DNA of 56,843 nt from positions 1-56,843 of the forward strand of contig NZ_CAMLSE010000044.1 in NCBI RefSeq assembly GCF_946482605.1, in the 5' to 3' direction. The position numbers and the translations under genes were made by a program. The DNA is from an uncultured Dyadobacter sp. Its GTDB lineage: Bacteria > Bacteroidota > Bacteroidia > Cytophagales > Spirosomataceae. Position 1 is the stretch's first letter. Each line of letters starts with the position of its first letter. This document shows, in pieces, positions 36,200 to 45,862 of this stretch. Under the pieces are notes generated by a model that had not been told where the DNA came from, made no database searches, and saw only the letters and a list, made by a program, of their open reading frames with translations.

Positions 36200-37449
36200 A
36201 GTCCCTTGTTGTGTCCTACAATGTTGAGATTGTTCAAATTGTGACCCATTTTGTCACGCTTGGTGAGCAGGTATTTCTCATTGTATGGGTTGGAAGGGAT
36301 TTCAATACCTACTGAATCCACGATTTCGAGTCCGTACCCGATAAGGCCGGCTCTTTTCTTCGGATTGTTGGTAATGAGCTTGATCTTGGTCAGTTCCAGG
36401 TCTCTCAGAATCTGTGCACCCACCCCGTAGTCGCGGTCATCCATTGGAAAACCTAATTCCAGATTGGCCTCAACGGTATCCCGGCCCATTTCCTGAAGTT
36501 TATAAGCCCGGAGTTTGTTCAGTAGTCCGATGCCTCGCCCTTCCTGATTCATATAAACAATCACTCCTTTACCCGCTTTGTCGACCAGTTCCATGGCGGC
36601 GTGCAGTTGCGGCCCGCAGTCGCATCGGCATGAACCGAAAATATCACCTGTAACGCAAGAGGAATGTACACGAACCAGCACAGGCTCGTCTTTTTCCCAG
36701 GTACCTTTTACCAATGCAAGGTGAAGATCGCCGGTATTAATTTGGCGGTAGGCTATCAGGTCGAAATGGCCCCATTTGGTGGGCATGTCGACGCCAATTT
36801 CACGTTTGATCAACGACTCTTCCCGCAAACGGTATTCGATCAGATCCTTGATACTGACCAGTTTCAGGTTAAATCGATTTGCAATTTCTCTGAGCTGGGG
36901 CAGACGGGCCATGGAGCCGTCTTCATTCAGGATTTCTACTAAAACACCGGCAGGCGACAATCCGGCCAGGCGCGGGAAATCGATTGCTGCTTCGGTATGC
37001 CCGGTACGGCGAAGTACACCGCCTCTTTTGGCTTTGAGTGGGAATATATGTCCTGGGCGGCCCAGATCCTCCGGCTTGGTGTCCTTGCTGACCAATGCCT
37101 GGATCGTCTTCGCGCGGTCGCTGGCTGAAATACCGGTGGTACATCCGTGCCCTAGCAGGTCGACCGAAACGGTGAATGCAGTTTCATGCAGCGCGGTATT
37201 ATTGCCTACCATCATTTCCAGGTCAAGCTCGGCGCATCGTTCTTCTGTGATCGGAACGCAGATCAGGCCGCGGCCTTCTCTCGCCATAAAATTGACTATT
37301 TCCGGCGTTACCAGTTCGGCAGCGCAGATAAAATCTCCTTCGTTTTCACGGTCCTCATCATCCACAACGATGATCAGCTCCCCTCTTTTGATCGCTGCAA
37401 TGGCATCTTCGATAGTGTCCAGAGCAATCGGGTTGGAATTGTTACTCAT
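36196..37449 (-). CDS. ribBA: Bifunctional DHBP synthase / GTP cyclohydrolase II
   Basis: Carries out the two entry steps of riboflavin synthesis: ribulose 5-phosphate to 3,4-dihydroxy-2-butanone 4-phosphate (RibB part, residues 1 to about 205, with [17 protein letters not shown] and [15 protein letters not shown]) and GTP to the pyrimidine intermediate (RibA part, with the zinc site [17 protein letters not shown] and [17 protein letters not shown]). The 417-aa length fits a complete fused enzyme. No FMN riboswitch-like conserved boxes are seen in the 180 bp upstream. It is first of a likely operon with the GNAT gene. Confidence 0.97.
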   Translation of the reverse strand: MSNNSNPIALDTIEDAIAAIKRGELIIVVDDEDRENEGDFICAAELVTPEIVNFMAREGRGLICVPITEERCAELDLEMMVGNNTALHETAFTVSVDLLGHGCTTGISASDRAKTIQALVSKDTKPEDLGRPGHIFPLKAKRGGVLRRTGHTEAAIDFPRLAGLSPAGVLVEILNEDGSMARLPQLREIANRFNLKLVSIKDLIEYRLREESLIKREIGVDMPTKWGHFDLIAYRQINTGDLHLALVKGTWEKDEPVLVRVHSSCVTGDIFGSCRCDCGPQLHAAMELVDKAGKGVIVYMNQEGRGIGLLNKLRAYKLQEMGRDTVEANLELGFPMDDRDYGVGAQILRDLELTKIKLITNNPKKRAGLIGYGLEIVDSVGIEIPSNPYNEKYLLTKRDKMGHNLNNLNIVGHNKGL

Positions 37450-37500
37450 TAATCGGGTTAATGAAAAAATAGTTTTAAACTAAAACTCGTTTTTACTGTG

Positions 37501-37508
37501 CAAAGGTA
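37501..37508 (-). promoter_or_regulatory. Candidate -7 promoter element of ribBA
   Basis: CAAAGGTA on the plus strand is TACCTTTG on the minus strand, an exact TAnnTTTG and the same core as the sdh promoter, 52 bp before the ribBA ATG. No clear -33 partner. Confidence 0.45.
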
Positions 37509-37631
37509 CGTTGATAAAGTCGAAAGTTCTATTTTTGAACGCCTATTGCAATATCAACACAGGATCTGCGCGATCCGTTTCAATGAAGACCATCAGTACC
37601 TGCGCGCCCCGGACACCTATTTTACTCACAT

Positions 37632-39584
37632 ATGAATATTAAGCTACTGGTCGTTTTTTTGTTAGGCATCTTTTCGCTTGTTCAGAAAGAAGTTTCAGGT
37701 CAGAGCTTTTGCGGCAGCACAGGCGCATTCACAGTAGCCCCGACTTTGGGTTGTGCACCCATGACAGTCAAAGTGACCAGCCAGATGACCAATGCGGAAA
37801 GCGAAACATACGCTTATAACTTCGATCGCGCCAGGACATCGCCCCCGCCTCCCCAGGATCGCTCCTACGATCTGACACACGTCTACAATGTTCCCGGGAC
37901 TTATACGATCCTGCAATATGGCAGCATCAAGGATGTAGGCGGATTCAGTGCCTGTAAGGATGTGGTCGTGAAGGAGACCCGTGGGCCAAAGGCCGAGATC
38001 ATCGCCTGCACCAATGGTAAGGTTCGGTTAACTCTTGGGCTTGACGAAATAACAAAGGCTTACGATGCCATCGAGATCAATTGGGGTGATGGTAAAAAGC
38101 AAACAGTGAATTTGAAATCCGGTACGCCAGATTTCCTTGATCATAGTTATCCGGATGGTGCTAACCGGCCGGCTATCACATTAAAGGGAATATATGCCGA
38201 CAGTCAATGCAGCCAGGAGGCGAATCTCACAACGATCTCCGCCAATACGCCACCGCAATCGCTCAGTTCAGTCAGGATTCGTAGCGTGGAAATGCCTGCA
38301 AATGGAGATGCGAAAGTCCTGTATGAAGGAATGGAAGGCATCGAAACGAAAGTTTATATAGCAAAAGGTGACGGCGAGTTTATATTCACCAACAAAAGCG
38401 GGCAGACCGGCGGACCTCAATCGGCATCGGTTCCGTTGCTCGACCCCAGGCAGGTTTACCGCTTTAAGCTGATGTCTACCGATATCTGCGGTAATGTCAT
38501 TGAAAGCCCGATTGTGAGTAGCATGGTTGTCAGGGAAGGGACATTGTCATTGGATGAAATTATTTCTGTGGCGTGGGAACATGCCCGGAATACGGATCAG
38601 TTGGTAGAGTATCAGCTGAAACGGAACGGAGCGGTGGTTTTCACCTCAGCCGACAAACTTAGCTATGAAGATACGGACGTCAAATGTGGCAATACGTACC
38701 AGTACGAAATCGTAGCCATTATCGAGAATGATGTGCGGTCCTATTCAGCGCCGTTCAGCCTGGAACCTAAAACTTCGGCACCCTCCGACATTCTGAAAGC
38801 CAGCGTGACGGTCAAGGAAGGAAATACGATTGGCACTAAAGTAGAAATTTCGGGAGAGGGCCTGACAAGCAGTTATAACCTGATTGTGGAACGCGCAACG
38901 CTCGGCAGTCAGAATTTCGAAGTCGTTTCGCCTAGCAATAATCAGAGCTTGCAGTGGGATGACACGAATGTAAACACGTCGCAAAACTCCTACTGCTATC
39001 GTTTTCAGTACGAGAACGCGTGTAAGCTTAAATCACCCGCCTTCAGCTCGCCGATTTGCTCCATCCTGCTTGCAACAAGTACGCCGGACATTGTCTGGAA
39101 TGCAGACGCACCATTTATCGGTACAGTCGGGTCGTACGACCTTCAGCAAGTAGATGAGAGTGGTAACCTGATGGATGTGATTCCCAAAAACCTATCCAAC
39201 AGCCACACCCTGGATCTCGCTTCCCAATCTGATTTTGGATACCGGATCGAGGCCAAGTCGGCCGACGGAAATTTTACAAGCCTCTCTAATGTATTGAATT
39301 TCAGAAGTGAAGCCATTATACTGGTCCCGGACGCATTCACACCCAACGGCGATACGCACAATGAACGTTTTGAGGTCAAGGCTTACTTTGTTAAAGATCT
39401 AAGTATGTCTATTTTCAGTCGGTGGGGAGATGTGATTTTTCATTCGGATGATGTGGCCGTGGGATGGGATGGAAACGTTAAGACCGGAAAGGCGCCCGCA
39501 GGCTACTACTTATACAAAATTGAAGCAACCAATGCCGCGGGTGAAGCTGTGATCAAAAAAGGTAGCTTTTTGCTGATTCGTTAG
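37632..39584 (+). CDS. Secreted PKD-like / CHU_C sorting-domain protein, pair 2 copy 1
   Basis: A 650-aa predicted T9SS cargo. Signal peptide MNIKLLVVFLLGIFSLVQ, then a PKD-like module (GCAPMTVKVTSQM, then YDLTHVYNVPGTYTILQYG), a second one (EINWGDGKKQTVNL, DHSYPDG), two fibronectin-III-like modules, and the CHU_C end (ILVPDAFTPNGDTHNERF, IFSRWGDVIFHSDD, final FLLIR). The architecture suggests surface attachment and binding of an unknown partner. A paralogue of the same layout lies directly downstream. Confidence 0.87.
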   Translation: MNIKLLVVFLLGIFSLVQKEVSGQSFCGSTGAFTVAPTLGCAPMTVKVTSQMTNAESETYAYNFDRARTSPPPPQDRSYDLTHVYNVPGTYTILQYGSIKDVGGFSACKDVVVKETRGPKAEIIACTNGKVRLTLGLDEITKAYDAIEINWGDGKKQTVNLKSGTPDFLDHSYPDGANRPAITLKGIYADSQCSQEANLTTISANTPPQSLSSVRIRSVEMPANGDAKVLYEGMEGIETKVYIAKGDGEFIFTNKSGQTGGPQSASVPLLDPRQVYRFKLMSTDICGNVIESPIVSSMVVREGTLSLDEIISVAWEHARNTDQLVEYQLKRNGAVVFTSADKLSYEDTDVKCGNTYQYEIVAIIENDVRSYSAPFSLEPKTSAPSDILKASVTVKEGNTIGTKVEISGEGLTSSYNLIVERATLGSQNFEVVSPSNNQSLQWDDTNVNTSQNSYCYRFQYENACKLKSPAFSSPICSILLATSTPDIVWNADAPFIGTVGSYDLQQVDESGNLMDVIPKNLSNSHTLDLASQSDFGYRIEAKSADGNFTSLSNVLNFRSEAIILVPDAFTPNGDTHNERFEVKAYFVKDLSMSIFSRWGDVIFHSDDVAVGWDGNVKTGKAPAGYYLYKIEATNAAGEAVIKKGSFLLIR

Positions 39585-39671
39585 GACATTTCCAATGTGT
39601 CTTGTCCGTAGATAATACTTTTTTAATAATCCCGTTTAATAGGTACGCGTCATTACCACCCCTAAATAGCG

Positions 39672-39679
39672 TATTTTTG
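39672..39679 (+). promoter_or_regulatory. Possible -7 promoter element of second CHU_C gene
   Basis: TATTTTTG matches TAnnTTTG, 81 bp before the ATG at 39761. In AT-rich DNA such a match can occur by chance, and no -33 element is visible. Confidence 0.3.
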
Positions 39680-39760
39680 CTATTGTCGTTATCGATTCCC
39701 GGAAATTTACGGTTCTGTCTATCATCTTTGAAAAAGGGTCTGGTCTAATATTGCACACTT

Positions 39761-41683
39761 ATGAGAATAACACTACCTCTTCTTTGCTTCATTTTAGTTA
39801 CATTCCACTCGATATACACAAGTGGCCAAGACCTATGTCAAGTGGGTGGCGGCGGATTCACACTCGATAAGCATGACGGTTGTGCGCCGTTAACAGTAAA
39901 AATCACTAATACAGTCCCCAATCCATTTCTTGTAGGTTACCAGGCGTTTTATGATCGAAAGTCGCAAAATCCGAATAACGCGGATATTGCAAGTTTCACT
40001 TACACATCTCCTGGTGTCTATACAATGCTTCAGCTTGGAGCAACTTCTTCAGGTAAGTTTTATGCATGTGAGGAAGTTAAAGTCTATGAGACTAGGACAA
40101 TAACTGCCCAATACTCATCTTGTGGAGGAGGTAAGATTATATTGACTTTGATCGATAATGCGATTATACAGGCTTATGATCACATAGAAATCAAATGGGG
40201 TGATGGGGAAACAGCCACATGGACAAAAGGCAGTCCTCTGATTTTTGAACACAATTACGCGAGCGTGGCAACCCCTCCAACTGTTTCAATTGCAGGGGTG
40301 TATGCAGCGGGTAAACCCTGTGCAAAAGGGAATATTGCCAATATTCCTATTAGTTTTGAGAGGCCTCAGTTAAACGCAATTCAGATGTCGAGTTTGGAAA
40401 TGAGAGGTGACGGAACCATTCGTGTGGTCTATCTTGGCGTTTCAGGTATTCCAACACAAATTCAATTTAGTTCGGATGGAAGCAACTTTGCGACGCACGG
40501 TACAAGATCCTCCGGCGGTACGCAGCCATATGATATCAAGGGACTTAATACAGGACAGGTTTACAAGGTAAGATTGTCGTCAGAGGATCTTTGCGCAGGA
40601 AGTACGCTTACGCAACCATTGAGTTCAATGGCACTCTCCGGAACCTCAACCGACGGAAAGAACACACTCACTTGGAATCAATATCCCGACGCCGCTTTGT
40701 TCGACGGATATGACCTGCTTCGTGATGGTACGGTTATCAAAAGCTTCAGTTCGATCGGGGACGTTACGTTTACCGATGAGGATGTGGAATGCGGCACTTT
40801 CTCAGAGTATCAGGTAGTTGCCAAATTAAAGAATGCTACTTCCACTTCGGCCCCCTTGGGGCTCAAAGTTGAAACGGGGAGCGCCAGGCCTTTGAGCGGT
40901 GGTTCGGTTTCGGTATTGGACCCCAGTAGCGTTTTAATCAAGGCAGAAGTCCCCGGTGCCGGCCCGAACACATCGTACGAGCTGTCTGTCGAGCGGGCAG
41001 AGGCAGGAAGCACTCTTTTCAAAAAAATCATTACCCTGTATAACCAGAACGAGTACATTGACAATATGGCCAAGACAAGCGAACTTTCTTATTGTTATCG
41101 CATGAGCTACGAGAATTCATGTGGTCAGAAAGTGCCGGTCTCAGAGCCTGTCTGTACTATACTATTAAACAAAAACCTGACGACCTTGAACTGGACTGCC
41201 GAGTCACCGATTTTAGGGGGCTTTGAGGGATACGACGTCTTGCAGACCGGTTCAAGCGGGTCTTCTGATGAAATACCGGTTCAAAAAAGCACCAGTTATA
41301 CGATAAAACTGAGTAATCAGAGCGATTTGGAATACAGTTTCCAGATTAGAGCGGCATCCCAGAATGGTAACTTTGAGAGCTTATCCAATATCATCAATTA
41401 CAAAAGGAGCGCCGGAGTTTTCGTTCCTGATGCGTTTACACCGAATGGGGATGGTTTTAACGACATCCTGGAAGCAAAATCCACTCAGCTTCAATCGTTT
41501 AACTTTTCCATATTGAACCGCTGGGGAGAAGTTGTTTTCCATTCGGATAGTATTGAGAATGGCTGGGACGGGACAATCAACGGAGCCAATGCCCCCGTGG
41601 GTTACTATGTCTATAAAATGACTTTCGTGGACGACATCAATCAAACTGTGAAAAAAAGCGGTACTTTTATGCTTTTACGATAG
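39761..41683 (+). CDS. Secreted PKD-like / CHU_C sorting-domain protein, pair 2 copy 2
   Basis: A 640-aa paralogue of the gene at 37632: signal peptide MRITLPLLCFILVTFHSIYT, a PKD-like module (GCAPLTVKITNTVP, FTYTSPGVYTMLQLG), a second one (EIKWGDGETATW), fibronectin-III-like modules and the CHU_C end (VFVPDAFTPNGDGFNDIL, ILNRWGEVVFHSDS, final FMLLR). The two are similar in layout but well diverged, unlike the other CHU_C pair. By eye, base composition changes inside the gene: about 39% GC near 40020-40140 and about 57% near 40860-40980. Confidence 0.87.
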   Translation: MRITLPLLCFILVTFHSIYTSGQDLCQVGGGGFTLDKHDGCAPLTVKITNTVPNPFLVGYQAFYDRKSQNPNNADIASFTYTSPGVYTMLQLGATSSGKFYACEEVKVYETRTITAQYSSCGGGKIILTLIDNAIIQAYDHIEIKWGDGETATWTKGSPLIFEHNYASVATPPTVSIAGVYAAGKPCAKGNIANIPISFERPQLNAIQMSSLEMRGDGTIRVVYLGVSGIPTQIQFSSDGSNFATHGTRSSGGTQPYDIKGLNTGQVYKVRLSSEDLCAGSTLTQPLSSMALSGTSTDGKNTLTWNQYPDAALFDGYDLLRDGTVIKSFSSIGDVTFTDEDVECGTFSEYQVVAKLKNATSTSAPLGLKVETGSARPLSGGSVSVLDPSSVLIKAEVPGAGPNTSYELSVERAEAGSTLFKKIITLYNQNEYIDNMAKTSELSYCYRMSYENSCGQKVPVSEPVCTILLNKNLTTLNWTAESPILGGFEGYDVLQTGSSGSSDEIPVQKSTSYTIKLSNQSDLEYSFQIRAASQNGNFESLSNIINYKRSAGVFVPDAFTPNGDGFNDILEAKSTQLQSFNFSILNRWGEVVFHSDSIENGWDGTINGANAPVGYYVYKMTFVDDINQTVKKSGTFMLLR

Positions 41684-41737
41684 GAACTATTCCGGTAAAA
41701 GAATTCTTTATAAAAGTCAAAACTAACAAGTACTGAT

Positions 41738-42085
41738 ATGTTTGGAAATATGGCGGACATGATGGGCCTCATGGGTAAGATGAAGGACCTTCAGTCGCGT
41801 ATGAAAGAGGCACAGGAACAGCTGATCGGCATCACGGAAACGGCAGAATCGGGAGGAGGAATGGTGAAAGCGACCGTCAACGGGCAAAAGGCACTGATCA
41901 GTCTCGACATCGACAAGGATCTGGTTAACCCGGAAGATAAGGAAATGCTTCAGGACCTGATCGTGGCAGCCGTTAATAAGGCATTTGAAAACATCGAACC
42001 GAAAATCAAGCAACATCTGCAAAAGGCAACCGATGGAGTACTTCCCAACATTCCAGGACTGGACCTGGGAGGGTTTATGAAATAA
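41738..42085 (+). CDS. YbaB/EbfC family nucleoid-associated protein
   Basis: A 115-aa DNA-binding protein of the YbaB/EbfC family. It has a helical start (MADMMGLMGKMKDLQSRMKE), the conserved strand AESGGGMVKATVNGQKALIS, LDIDKDLVNPEDKEMLQDLI, and VNKAFENIEPKIKQHLQK. Usually encoded near dnaX/recR, but not here: it lies between a CHU_C gene and a glycosyltransferase, with only 11 bp to the latter, so the two are likely co-transcribed. Confidence 0.92.
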   Translation: MFGNMADMMGLMGKMKDLQSRMKEAQEQLIGITETAESGGGMVKATVNGQKALISLDIDKDLVNPEDKEMLQDLIVAAVNKAFENIEPKIKQHLQKATDGVLPNIPGLDLGGFMK

Positions 42086-42096
42086 GCGAATACTCA

Positions 42097-43125
42097 ATGA
42101 CTCCCTCTGTTGCGATTGTAATCCTGAATTATAACGGTCAGCATTATCTCGAAAAATTCCTTCCCAAAGTTATTGAACACTCCAAAGGCCATGCGATTTG
42201 GATTGCTGACAATGCATCGACCGACCGGTCAATAGATTGGTTGAACGCACATCATCCGGAATTAAACACATTGCTCATTCCGGAAAACAAGGGATATGCG
42301 GGAGGTTATAATGAGGCATTAAAGCGCATTCAGGCAGATTACTATATTTTACTGAATTCCGACATTGAGGTAACCGAAAACTGGATACAGCCGGTTATTA
42401 CTTTCATGGAATCTGACTCGCGCATTGCAGCCTGCCAGCCGAAAATACGGGCCTACGACCTGCCCACCCATTTCGAATACGCGGGTGCTGCCGGCGGTTA
42501 CATGGACTACCTGGGTTACCCTTTCTGCCGGGGCCGCATTTTCGACACGCGGGAAGAGGATTTGGGACAATATGATGACGAAAAGGATGTATTCTGGGCA
42601 ACTGGGGCATGTTTGTTCATCAAGTCTTCCGCCTTTCATCAAGCCGCGGGGTTCGATGAGTCGTTCTTCGCGCATATGGAGGAAATCGATCTTTGCTGGC
42701 GACTGCTCAATATGAAATACCGCATTACTTATTGCGGCAAATCGACGGTGTATCACGTTGGAGGGGGTACACTTCACAAGTCCAACCCGAGAAAGACTTT
42801 CCTGAACTACCGGAACAATCTGATCATGTTGTTCAAAAATCTACCGAAAGGCCGCCGGTGGAAGACAGTGCTGATCCGGTTGGTGCTGGATGGTATTTCA
42901 AGCGTACGTTTTATGGCGACGGGCGCCTGGCCGGACGTTTTGGCGATCATCAGAGCGCATTTTGCTTTCTACATGATGATCCCCGGTCTTACGCGCAAGA
43001 CCGAAAGAACCCATTACCGGGCTCCGCTTTATTACAGAAGTGTAGTTTGGGAATATTTTGTGCTCGGAAAGCACAGGTTTGGTAAGCTGACAGGTATTGA
43101 CTCGGCTAAAGTTCCCAGATTGTAG
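42097..43125 (+). CDS. Family 2 glycosyltransferase
   Basis: A 342-aa GT-A fold transferase. It starts VAIVILNYNGQHYLEKFLP with IWIADNASTDRSIDWL, and has ENKGYAGGYNEALK and the DxD-type YILLNSDIEVTENW. The acceptor-side block is ATGACLFIKSSAFHQAAGFD followed by HMEEIDLCWRL, typical of rhamnosyl/ExoA-like transferases that build surface polysaccharide. The C-terminal hydrophobic helices (FMATGAWPDVLAIIRAHFAFY) may tether it to the membrane. Its last 20 bp overlap the end of the convergent PspC-like gene. Confidence 0.92.
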   Translation: MTPSVAIVILNYNGQHYLEKFLPKVIEHSKGHAIWIADNASTDRSIDWLNAHHPELNTLLIPENKGYAGGYNEALKRIQADYYILLNSDIEVTENWIQPVITFMESDSRIAACQPKIRAYDLPTHFEYAGAAGGYMDYLGYPFCRGRIFDTREEDLGQYDDEKDVFWATGACLFIKSSAFHQAAGFDESFFAHMEEIDLCWRLLNMKYRITYCGKSTVYHVGGGTLHKSNPRKTFLNYRNNLIMLFKNLPKGRRWKTVLIRLVLDGISSVRFMATGAWPDVLAIIRAHFAFYMMIPGLTRKTERTHYRAPLYYRSVVWEYFVLGKHRFGKLTGIDSAKVPRL

Positions 43126-43327
43126 GGCTGTTGTGCTTGCGCCAGTGCTGATGCAATTCCATCCAAAATGCAAGTACCAGATATAGAATGATCGGTGACC
43201 CGAAAGTCATGAAAGTGGCATAAATAAAGTATTTCCGGATGCTGCTAGCCGGGAAGTTGAGCTTTTCTCCCAATTCTGCACACACGCCAAATATCTGGTT
43301 CTCAACGAAATACCTGAATTTGTTCAT
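43106..43327 (-). CDS. PspC-domain small membrane protein
   Basis: A 73-aa protein with the PspC-like start MNKFRYFVENQIFGVCAELG (compare the usual IAGVCGGLA motif), followed by a hydrophobic helix, FMTFGSPIILYLVLAFWMEL. PspC proteins are membrane stress sensors that bind PspA in proteobacteria; stand-alone short forms are common in Bacteroidota. The Met at 43327 is used; the frame is open to 43381 but lacks similarity there. Confidence 0.75.
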   Translation of the reverse strand: MNKFRYFVENQIFGVCAELGEKLNFPASSIRKYFIYATFMTFGSPIILYLVLAFWMELHQHWRKHNSPTIWEL

Positions 43328-43679
43328 ACCTTCTTCTTGAATAATTGGCTCATAATTAGCGATTTTCGCCGGCATATACAATTTTGTAGTGTGAATTTTA
43401 CTTTAAGGATACAAAAAAGCAAAATACCGCTAACTCGTAAATTTTCAAATTCTTATATCCAAATAAATTGTTTTACAAACAATTTTTGTTTCTTTGTGAT
43501 TAAAGATTTTGTAAGTAGTTCATTATAATCAAGATGTCTTCACTGAAATTTCCAAAATTTCTTTTGCTAATGCGTTGAGCCTCCCTCAATTATTTGGTAG
43601 AGCCATTTCGACTTTCAACTGAAACGCTTACATTTCTTTTGTATTTTCACCTTATTTCAATTTTTTTATTTCAACTATT
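43328..43679. other. AT-rich intergenic region between PspC-like and cold-shock genes
   Basis: 352 bp without a convincing gene. It contains a perfect 9-bp hairpin (AAATTGTTT / AAACAATTT, 43465-43485) followed by a T-rich run, and the long AT-rich leader of the cold-shock gene. No exact TAnnTTTG promoter is found. Confidence 0.6.
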
Positions 43680-43874
43680 ATGCCAACAGGTACTGTAAAA
43701 TTTTTCAATGAAGCTAAGGGATACGGCTTCATCGTGGAAGACGACACAAACAAGGACATTTTTGTCCATGTGACAGGATTGGGAGGACTTACTATCCGTG
43801 AAAATGACCAAGTAGAGTACGAAGTCGTTGAAGGTAAAAAAGGACTGAACGCCGTGCAAGTAAAAAAGATATAA
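43680..43874 (+). CDS. Cold-shock family nucleic-acid-binding protein
   Basis: A 64-aa OB-fold protein that binds single-stranded RNA and DNA and melts RNA structure. Both RNA-binding motifs are present: GYGFIVEDD (RNP1) and DIFVHVTGL (RNP2), after the typical start TGTVKFFNEAKGYGF. Length is normal. The AT-rich leader, over 100 nt of low-GC sequence with a T-rich segment, resembles the 5' regions of cold-shock genes, but no known thermosensor can be identified. Confidence 0.95.
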   Translation: MPTGTVKFFNEAKGYGFIVEDDTNKDIFVHVTGLGGLTIRENDQVEYEVVEGKKGLNAVQVKKI

Positions 43875-43896
43875 TAATATTTTTTTTGCAGGAAGT

Positions 43897-43927
43897 TAAA
43901 AATGCCGCGACAGAGCGGCATTTTTAA
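43897..43927. terminator. Terminator between cold-shock gene and lysS
   Basis: TAAAAATGCCGC pairs with GCGGCATTTTTA around the loop GACAGA, with A and T runs on both sides, so it can serve both the rightward cold-shock gene and the leftward lysS. Confidence 0.88.
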
Positions 43928-43935
43928 TGTTTTCC

Positions 43936-45651
43936 CTATTCTACCCAAGTCTTGACATCGTCGAGCAGCGGCATTTTTTCGTCGATTTTGAGCTTTTTAC
44001 GCATTCCGCCCAAGTCGTTGAAGATCTTGTTCGGATTGGCTGTCTTCAATTGCTCAATCGTTAATATGTTCATTTTTTGTAAAGCCGGAACCCACACAGC
44101 CGGAACGCCCGCATTTACATAATCCGATTCTTTCGCCATTTCAGCTTTTTTCTCGGGGCGCATCTGCGGGAAGAAAATCACTTCCTGTATGCTTGCATTA
44201 TTGGTAAGCAACATCGTAAGGCGATCAATACCGATACCGATTCCCGACGTCGGCGGCATACCATATTCCAGCGAACGGATGAAATCGTCATCCATTTCCA
44301 TGGCTTCGTCGTCTCCGCGCTCTTTTAGTTTGAGTTGATCTTCGAATCTTTCCTTTTGTTCGATCGGATCATTCAACTCGGAATAGGCATTTGCGATTTC
44401 CTTTCCATTAACAAAAAGTTCGAAACGCTCCACCATGCCTTTCTTGGTACGGTGCTTCTTGGTCAACGGCGACATCTCCACCGGGTGATCGATGATGAAA
44501 GTGGGCTGAATGATATTGGATTCAACTTTTTCGCCGAAAATTTCGTCGATCAGTTTGCCTTTGCCCATGCTTGCATTCACTTCCATTCCCCACGCGCGGC
44601 ACTGTTCCCGAATTGCATTTTCATCAAGCTTTTCAACGTCCAGACCAGTATATTGAAGAATGGCGTCTGTAATGCTTAGCCTTGGATATGGCCCGGCAAA
44701 ATCCAATTCTACCGCTCCGAATTTCGTTTTTGTGGTTCCATTCACCGCCAATGCTACCTTTTCAAGTACATCTTCGGTCATTTTCATCATCCACAGGTAG
44801 TCCTTGTAGGCGACATAGAGCTCAACGGTGGTGAATTCGGGGTTATGCGTACGGTCCATTCCTTCATTACGGAATAGTTTGCCAAACTCGTACACCCCTT
44901 CGAAGCCGCCGACAATGAGACGTTTCAGGTGCAGTTCGGTGGCAATACGTAGGTAAAGTCCCAGATCCAGTGCATTGTGATGCGTTGTGAAAGGTCGTGC
45001 GGCAGCACCTCCATGAATGGATTGCAGAACAGGGGTTTCCACTTCAAGCCACCCGCTGGCATCGAAATAGGAGCGCATGGTCGTGATGATCCTGGCGCGT
45101 TTCAGGAAGATGTCGCGGACTTCCGGGTTCACGATCAGGTCGACATAACGTTGGCGGTACCTGAGCTCAGGGTCCGTGAAACCGTCATGAATGTTGCCTT
45201 CGTCGTCCCGCTTCACTACGGGGAGTGGACGAAGCGACTTGTTCAATATTTTGAATTCCTGTACATGTACAGAAATTTCACCCGTTTGGGTTGTAAAGAC
45301 AAAACCTGTGACGGCGATGATGTCGCCTATATCCAGTAGCTTTTTGAAAACCGTATTATACAACGTTTTGTCTTCGCCCGGGCAGAGATCGTCCCGGCGA
45401 AAGTACAGTTGAACACGACCGGTGCTATCCTGAAATTCGGCAAATGCAGCGCTCCCCATGATGCGGAAGCCCATCAGCCGCCCCGCCATGGTCACGTGTT
45501 TATAGTCGATCTTGTTGTTCTCGTAGTTCTTAAGAATGTCGGCTGCGTAAGCATTCACAATAAATTCTTCCGCAGGGTAGGGTTCAATGCCCAACCGCAT
45601 GAGTTCTTCGCGTTTTTGACGGCGTAATATTTCCTGTTCGCTCAGTAGCAT
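43936..45651 (-). CDS. lysS: Lysyl-tRNA synthetase, class II
   Basis: Charges tRNA-Lys. The 571-aa protein has an N-terminal OB anticodon-binding domain ([20 protein letters not shown]), class II motif 2 ([20 protein letters not shown]) and motif 3 ([13 protein letters not shown]). The C-terminal part beyond motif 3 is about 75 residues longer than in E. coli LysS (about 505 aa) and ends in an HhH-like stretch ([20 protein letters not shown]). This longer form is common in Bacteroidota. Leftward, monocistronic, ending at the shared terminator. Confidence 0.97.
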   Translation of the reverse strand: MLLSEQEILRRQKREELMRLGIEPYPAEEFIVNAYAADILKNYENNKIDYKHVTMAGRLMGFRIMGSAAFAEFQDSTGRVQLYFRRDDLCPGEDKTLYNTVFKKLLDIGDIIAVTGFVFTTQTGEISVHVQEFKILNKSLRPLPVVKRDDEGNIHDGFTDPELRYRQRYVDLIVNPEVRDIFLKRARIITTMRSYFDASGWLEVETPVLQSIHGGAAARPFTTHHNALDLGLYLRIATELHLKRLIVGGFEGVYEFGKLFRNEGMDRTHNPEFTTVELYVAYKDYLWMMKMTEDVLEKVALAVNGTTKTKFGAVELDFAGPYPRLSITDAILQYTGLDVEKLDENAIREQCRAWGMEVNASMGKGKLIDEIFGEKVESNIIQPTFIIDHPVEMSPLTKKHRTKKGMVERFELFVNGKEIANAYSELNDPIEQKERFEDQLKLKERGDDEAMEMDDDFIRSLEYGMPPTSGIGIGIDRLTMLLTNNASIQEVIFFPQMRPEKKAEMAKESDYVNAGVPAVWVPALQKMNILTIEQLKTANPNKIFNDLGGMRKKLKIDEKMPLLDDVKTWVE

Positions 45652-45701
45652 CTTACAGCAATGTATTTTTGAAAAGGGACCTTGTCTTCCAAATGGGTGC
45701 G

Positions 45702-45709
45702 CAAAACTA
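45702..45709 (-). promoter_or_regulatory. Candidate -7 promoter element of lysS
   Basis: CAAAACTA on the plus strand is TAGTTTTG on the minus strand, an exact TAnnTTTG about 50 bp before the lysS ATG. No clear -33 partner. Confidence 0.35.
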
Positions 45710-45862
45710 CTATATTTTGTGGGGAATAGCGAACTGGGATGCCGTTAAGATGCCCAAATGCTACATTGGGCATAATTTCTGGCACACTATTAATGTCTTT
45801 CTTATCTTGTCAATCGGAACGAACCTGTTCCCTGCATCAACATCGTTAAAACCCTTCGTTCC

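Noticed and set aside
37450..37631. FMN riboswitch upstream of ribBA
   Set aside because: The conserved RFN boxes are not visible on the minus strand.
39585..39610. Possible terminator hairpin after the third CHU_C gene
   Set aside because: Pairing is short and broken, with no T run.
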